From NCBI GenBank assembly GCA_030605805.1, contig JAUWHQ010000069.1, positions 1 to 8,945 on the forward strand: a stretch of 8,945 nt of DNA, in the 5' to 3' direction. Shown here piece by piece: positions 5,424 to 8,945 of the stretch; the stretch's first letter is position 1, and the number at the start of each line of letters is the position of its first letter. The stretch comes from Methanosarcinales archaeon. Lineage in GTDB: Archaea > Halobacteriota > Methanosarcinia > Methanosarcinales > Methanogasteraceae. The notes beneath the pieces are model-generated. The model was not told where the DNA came from and made no database searches. It was given only the letters and a program-made list of their open reading frames with translations. A program made the translations under genes and the position numbers.

Positions 5424-6037
5424 TGTTTTTTCATCTCTCTTTTGCTTGCATACAGTATACTGAAATAATTCCCCTTATCAGGAATCTCCTCTGTTACCTG
5501 CTCCTCGTCAGAGAAGAGCTTCTCAGCAAAGATAAAATCGGTGTATCCTTCTTCGATCAGGCGGTCTCTGATCTTTTTTGGGGTTCGCGTCTTCAACACG
5601 ATCTTTGTTGCGATCGGCGAGCCATCGCTCACCACAAACGATCGATCGATGTGGGCATCGATTCTTGATGCGAATGCCGTGATCGAACTGATTCCCGGGA
5701 CGGTTTCGATGGCGATATCCGGATATTTTTCATGTATCCGATTTTTCAGCCGGATGAATGTTGAAAAGAAGTTTGGATCCCCGATCAGTCCGAATGCTAC
5801 TTGTTTGTGCACGGCTTCGGCTGCGACGACATCCGCGTTATGGTCGATGGTCATCTCCAGTACGCTTTTGTCGTGTGTCATCGGAAAATCGAGGATCTCG
5901 GCATCCGTGTACGGCGAAACCAGTTTTAGGGCGAGTTTTCCCGGAACAAAGACCTTATCGCTCTGTTCGAGTATCCGTATCGCCTTCAGCGTCAGCAGTT
6001 CCGGATCGCCGGGTCCGAGTCCGACTCCGATCAGCAT
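5420..6037 (-). CDS. cbiL: Cobalt-precorrin-2 C20-methyltransferase CbiL
   Basis: CbiL methylates C20 of cobalt-precorrin-2 (cobalt-sirohydrochlorin) with S-adenosylmethionine, giving cobalt-precorrin-3. It is 205 residues long, slightly short for the family. It has the tetrapyrrole methylase signatures LIGVGLGPGDPELLTLKAIR, VAFGLIGDPNFFSTF and IETVPGISSITAFASR. The FGLIGDPNFFSTF form, with its Phe-Ser-Thr, points to CbiL rather than CbiF or CbiH. The DFPMTHDK segment also fits CbiL. The ATG at 6037 has a good ribosome-binding site (GGAGGCG, about 6044-6050). It is the first gene of cbiL-cbiF-cbiG, in the order of use of CbiL, CbiF and CbiG. Other enzymes of the pathway (CbiH, CbiE/T, CbiC, CbiK/X) are not in this window. 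Confidence 0.93.
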   Translation of the reverse strand: MLIGVGLGPGDPELLTLKAIRILEQSDKVFVPGKLALKLVSPYTDAEILDFPMTHDKSVLEMTIDHNADVVAAEAVHKQVAFGLIGDPNFFSTFIRLKNRIHEKYPDIAIETVPGISSITAFASRIDAHIDRSFVVSDGSPIATKIVLKTRTPKKIRDRLIEEGYTDFIFAEKLFSDEEQVTEEIPDKGNYFSILYASKREMKKQ

Positions 6038-6100
6038 CGGTCGCCTCCAGGTTTATGCAGTCGTGCCATCTCGATCACCAGTGTGAGACATGGCGATGCA

Positions 6101-6119
6101 GATATATCAGTATATCCCC
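6101..6119 (-). promoter_or_regulatory. TATA-type promoter of the cbiL operon
   Basis: On the minus strand two adjacent TATA-like blocks, GGGGATATA and CTGATATATC, lie 65-80 nt upstream of the cbiL ATG. Either would place the transcript start around 6075-6090 with a leader of about 40-50 nt. I looked for cobalamin-riboswitch (B12-box) sequence in the 268-nt gap and saw none. Confidence 0.4.
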
Positions 6120-6305
6120 GATCAGAATATTGTATGTGTTTACCTCTTCCATAGCCATCCCGCCCCTTTCATCTTCATATCTGAATAAAACCCGTTTTCG
6201 ACTACAAGATCATCATGCAACTCTATCCCGGAAATGGATCGCTTAAAGGAACGCAATAGAGAAACTCGTCTCCCAATCGTCCGGATACGAAAACCTCGGA
6301 CATAT

Positions 6306-7943
6306 CTAAAGATCCTTCACCATATACGCACCCTCGCGCACATATCCGTGCTTCCGATAGTACTCACGCACGCCGATACCACTCGTGACCGCCATCTTTC
6401 CAAATCCGTGCGCTGATGCAAGATCCTCTGCCGCAGCAAGCAACTTCTTCCCGTAACCCCTGTGCTGCCACTGGTGCTCGCCAGGACCCGTGCCTATCCC
6501 CACCATGCCGCCGTACACCACCAGTTCGCGCACGAGAGCAGCGCCCGCAAGCTCGGTCCGGTGCGGGGAATGCGGGAACCGCAGCCGCAGAAACCCGATC
6601 AGGACGCCGTTTTCCACATCCTCAAACGATATGAAGTGCTCGGTGCCGCCACATGCCTCGTACGTCTCTACCAGCAGTTCGATCTTCTCCGACTTTGGCT
6701 TTATGCCGCGAAGCGTTGCATGACCGACCTCGCGGCACCGGATGCACCGGCACGAGTCCCCTGCCTGCCGCAGTCGCTCTTCGGCAAGCTGGCGGATGTT
6801 ACCCTTTGTGACACCGGCTATGACCTGATACGCGGGAATGTCCCGCTGAATCCGCTGCAGCCGCACCCATTTCGGGAGCAGTCGTTTGATCCCTGCAAGC
6901 AGCTCCACGGCCGCGTCGTTCTCAAGCGACCTGTAGCTGCCATCCTTCCACCACCGGTGCAGCACGGTTCCCTCGGTCACGAGCGTCGGATATATCTTCA
7001 GATGGTCCGGGCAGAACGACGGATCGCCAAAGATCGTCCCAAACATCTGGAGATCGTCGTCGATATCCGATCCAGGCAGCCCGATCATCACATGGAACCC
7101 GACCTTAATCCCGCTGTCCCGAAGCCGCTTATTGGCATCGATTGCGTCCTGTACGGTATGCCCACGGTTGATCAGCCTTAGCACACGATCATAAATGCTC
7201 TGAACGCCGATTTCCACCTTTGTTGCACCCATCTCAAGCAGACGGTCGATTTCATCAGTCGCCAGATAGTCAGGTCTGGTTTCAAAGGTGATCCCGATGT
7301 TTCTGACCCGCGCAGTCTCGTTTGCGGCTATGACCGATTTCAGATCTGGATCATCCGTAGTCGGACCTCCGGAGTCAGTAAAGTCGGCAAAACCGGCAAA
7401 ATGGTTCATAGCCGCGAGGCATCTCCTGACGAACCACTGCTGGTAATCCGGCGGTCGGGCTGTAAACGTCCCGCCCATGACGATCAGTTCAGCCTTATCG
7501 ACCGGATGCCCGATCTGGTGCAGCTGCCGCAGGCGGTTTGTCACCTGCTTGTAGGGGTCATAGTCGCACGAGATCGCACGCATGGTTGCGGGCTCTCTGC
7601 CCATGTAGCTCTGCGGCGTGTTAAAAACAGATGCAGGACCGCCCGGGCACGGGATACATGCGCCATGCGGGCAGGGATACGGCGAGGTCATCACCGCAAC
7701 CACTGCGACGCCGGATACTGTGCGAACCGGCTTTCGCTGGAGCACCGGGATCGCACGCACCCGCTCGTCTGCCGAACAGATCGCAAGGATGTCAGCGTTC
7801 TTTGGCAGGCTTGAAAGCTTGTATCTGGCGCTGACCCGCTTCTTTGCGGTGTTAAGCTCCTTTTCGGTTGTTATTTCATGATGCAGGATCTGTTCAAGGA
7901 TCTCGCGACAGGCTGATTCAAATGTCCGGTGAATCTGGTTCAT
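6306..7943 (-). CDS. elp3: tRNA uridine-34 acetyltransferase Elp3 (radical SAM / GNAT)
   Basis: Elp3 adds an acetyl-derived carboxymethyl group to C5 of wobble uridine-34 in tRNAs, which tunes decoding. In archaea it works without the other Elongator subunits. The radical-SAM domain carries the cluster motif CPHGACIPC (Cys-x4-Cys-x2-Cys, about residues 91-99), followed by PGGPASVFNTPQSY, AELIVMGGTFTARP and VEIGVQSIYDRVL. A Cys-rich linker (CRCIRCREVGH) leads to a C-terminal GNAT domain with the acetyl-CoA loop QHRGYGKKLL and a final tail REYYRKHGY. I choose the ATG at 7943 (545 residues), because helix FESACREILEQIL follows directly. An in-frame TTG at 7988, eight bases after the upstream stop, would add 15 residues; neither has a clear Shine-Dalgarno. 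It probably shares a transcript with the aminotransferase gene. Confidence 0.95.
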   Translation of the reverse strand: MNQIHRTFESACREILEQILHHEITTEKELNTAKKRVSARYKLSSLPKNADILAICSADERVRAIPVLQRKPVRTVSGVAVVAVMTSPYPCPHGACIPCPGGPASVFNTPQSYMGREPATMRAISCDYDPYKQVTNRLRQLHQIGHPVDKAELIVMGGTFTARPPDYQQWFVRRCLAAMNHFAGFADFTDSGGPTTDDPDLKSVIAANETARVRNIGITFETRPDYLATDEIDRLLEMGATKVEIGVQSIYDRVLRLINRGHTVQDAIDANKRLRDSGIKVGFHVMIGLPGSDIDDDLQMFGTIFGDPSFCPDHLKIYPTLVTEGTVLHRWWKDGSYRSLENDAAVELLAGIKRLLPKWVRLQRIQRDIPAYQVIAGVTKGNIRQLAEERLRQAGDSCRCIRCREVGHATLRGIKPKSEKIELLVETYEACGGTEHFISFEDVENGVLIGFLRLRFPHSPHRTELAGAALVRELVVYGGMVGIGTGPGEHQWQHRGYGKKLLAAAEDLASAHGFGKMAVTSGIGVREYYRKHGYVREGAYMVKDL

Positions 7944-7996
7944 TAGGAGTGATTGATATGATCTGAGCGCGTCTTCACCTGATCGCAAGCCGCGTA

Positions 7997-8945
7997 TCAG
8001 GCTGCCAGCACCGACCCGGCAGCCTCGATCCCGGCTCCGAAATCGGAGACGACCCCATGTTTATGGAAGGTCGATTCGAGCATCTGGATTGTGATCAGGA
8101 TGTCCTTTGGTCCGAAGTTGCCCATGCTCCCGATCCTGAAGATGTTGCCCTTGAGATGCGCCTGCCCGCCAGCGATCAGTATCTTGTGAGCAAGCATCTC
8201 CTTCTTCAGTTGATCAAATGCGATGCCTGCGGGCATCTTCATCGCTGTGACGGTGTCAGAGTACCTGCTCAGTTCATCGGGCTCTGGAAACATCTCAATT
8301 CCCATCGCACCGGCTGCTGCACGTACCGCTGCCGCGCCTGCCGCCTGCCTCTGCATCCGTGCGGGTAGTCCCTCTTCGTGAGCGATCCGGAGCGCCTCCT
8401 GCACCGCATAGAAGAGCGGAATCGATGGCGTGTACGGTGTCTGACCCTTGTCAGCGCTCTTCCGGTGCGCCTTGAGATCCAGATAATACGGGGGCATGCG
8501 CACATCCTCCATCTTCTCAAACGCACGCTTGCTCACCGAGACCGCGGCAAACCCGGGCGGCGCACCGATGCACTTCTGCGAGCCAAGAATTGCTATGTCC
8601 ACCCCCCATTTATCCACAAGAACCTCGGATCCACCGATCGAGGTGATCCCGTCCATGATGAAGAGTGCACCTGCTTTACGTGCCAGTTTCCCGACCTCCT
8701 CGGCTGGATTGAGCATCCCGACCGAGGTCTCATTGTGCACCATCGCGACCGCGTCCGCACCGTCATCGAGTGCGGCTGCCACGCGATCCAGATCGATCGG
8801 GTAACCCCATTCCGACTCGATCGGGACGGCATTTCCATATAGCCTGCCAAGATCGCGGAACCGCTCGCCAAACTTGCCGTTCACGGTTGTAACGATTGTT
8901 TCGTCCTGATTAATCAGGTTTCCGACCGCAGCCTCCATCCCGCTG
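7997..8945 (-). CDS. Class V PLP-dependent aminotransferase (serine/alanine-glyoxylate type), N-terminus outside window
   Basis: This is a cytosolic pyridoxal-phosphate transaminase of the serine-pyruvate/alanine-glyoxylate group (COG0075). Methanogen members of this group have been described as broad-specificity enzymes acting on aspartate and on phosphohydroxypyruvate for serine synthesis, so that role is plausible but not shown here. The frame stays open to the right edge; the in-frame Met at 8938 is internal, preceded by Ser-Gly as expected in the family's GSGT-MEAA stretch, so roughly 65 residues are missing. Visible landmarks are VHNETSVG, the cofactor-binding Asp in FIMDGITSIGG, and the Schiff-base Lys in GSQKCIGAPPG. 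Near the C-terminus FRIGSMGNFG is typical. The gene ends nine bases before the longest possible elp3 start, so the pair is probably an operon. Confidence 0.9.
   Translation of the reverse strand, partial: SGMEAAVGNLINQDETIVTTVNGKFGERFRDLGRLYGNAVPIESEWGYPIDLDRVAAALDDGADAVAMVHNETSVGMLNPAEEVGKLARKAGALFIMDGITSIGGSEVLVDKWGVDIAILGSQKCIGAPPGFAAVSVSKRAFEKMEDVRMPPYYLDLKAHRKSADKGQTPYTPSIPLFYAVQEALRIAHEEGLPARMQRQAAGAAAVRAAAGAMGIEMFPEPDELSRYSDTVTAMKMPAGIAFDQLKKEMLAHKILIAGGQAHLKGNIFRIGSMGNFGPKDILITIQMLESTFHKHGVVSDFGAGIEAAGSVLAA

Noticed and set aside
6075..6300. Small minus-strand frames between elp3 and cbiL, including a 27-codon frame starting MAMEEVNTYN at 6158
   Set aside because: They are very short, lack convincing ribosome-binding sites, overlap one another in different frames and cover the probable cbiL promoter.
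6038..6305. Possible cobalamin riboswitch ahead of cbiL
   Set aside because: No B12-box-like sequence or convincing multi-stem core was seen, and a TATA-like promoter near 6100 leaves a leader too short for one.
6462..7181. Long plus-strand open frame opposite elp3
   Set aside because: It is an antisense shadow: the minus frame carries all Elp3 catalytic motifs, and the plus frame has no recognisable domain.

Overview
The window looks like euryarchaeal chromosome, most likely from a methanogen or ANME-type archaeon of the Methanomicrobia/Halobacteriota. The evidence is an archaeal DNA primase large subunit, archaeal-type Elp3, an anaerobic (cobalt-early) cobamide operon, a broad-specificity class V aminotransferase of the methanogen type, AT-rich TATA-like promoters about 25 nt ahead of expected transcript starts, and purine-rich Shine-Dalgarno sites. 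A closer taxonomic call cannot be made by eye.

Layout. At 1-306 the C-terminal end of an unidentified plus-strand protein (3-125) runs head-on into what looks like the first ~54 codons of a minus-strand grpE gene (306-145). This looks like a disrupted locus, possibly an insertion sequence inside grpE. At 366-1481 (minus) is an ATP-grasp carboligase of unknown substrate. It is divergent from priL (1651-2691, plus), the iron-sulfur large subunit of DNA primase. The shared intergenic region holds an AT-rich promoter on one side and a perfect palindrome on the other.

From 2692 to 4362 is an accessory-looking island. A toxin-antitoxin operon (UPF0175-type antitoxin 3383-3679, DUF3368/PIN toxin 3679-4188) sits between two diverged direct repeats of ~160 bp (3029-3189 and 4309-4470). 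Each repeat contains the last 35 codons of a cbiG N-domain gene plus its 3' flank. The right-hand copy is the end of the living cbiG gene; the left-hand copy is an orphaned remnant. The rest of the island is intergenic sequence rich in short hairpins and palindromes.

At 4363-6037 (minus) is the compact operon cbiL-cbiF-cbiG, with 4-nt stop/start overlaps. CbiL methylates C20 of the cobalt-corphin precursor. CbiF then makes cobalt-precorrin-5A, and CbiG acts directly on that product. This cbiG encodes only the N-terminal domain.

At 6306-8945 (minus) a class V PLP aminotransferase (cut by the right edge) is followed by elp3, the radical-SAM/acetyltransferase enzyme that modifies wobble uridine in tRNA. 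They are probably co-transcribed. No rRNA, tRNA, CRISPR array or replication origin was seen.
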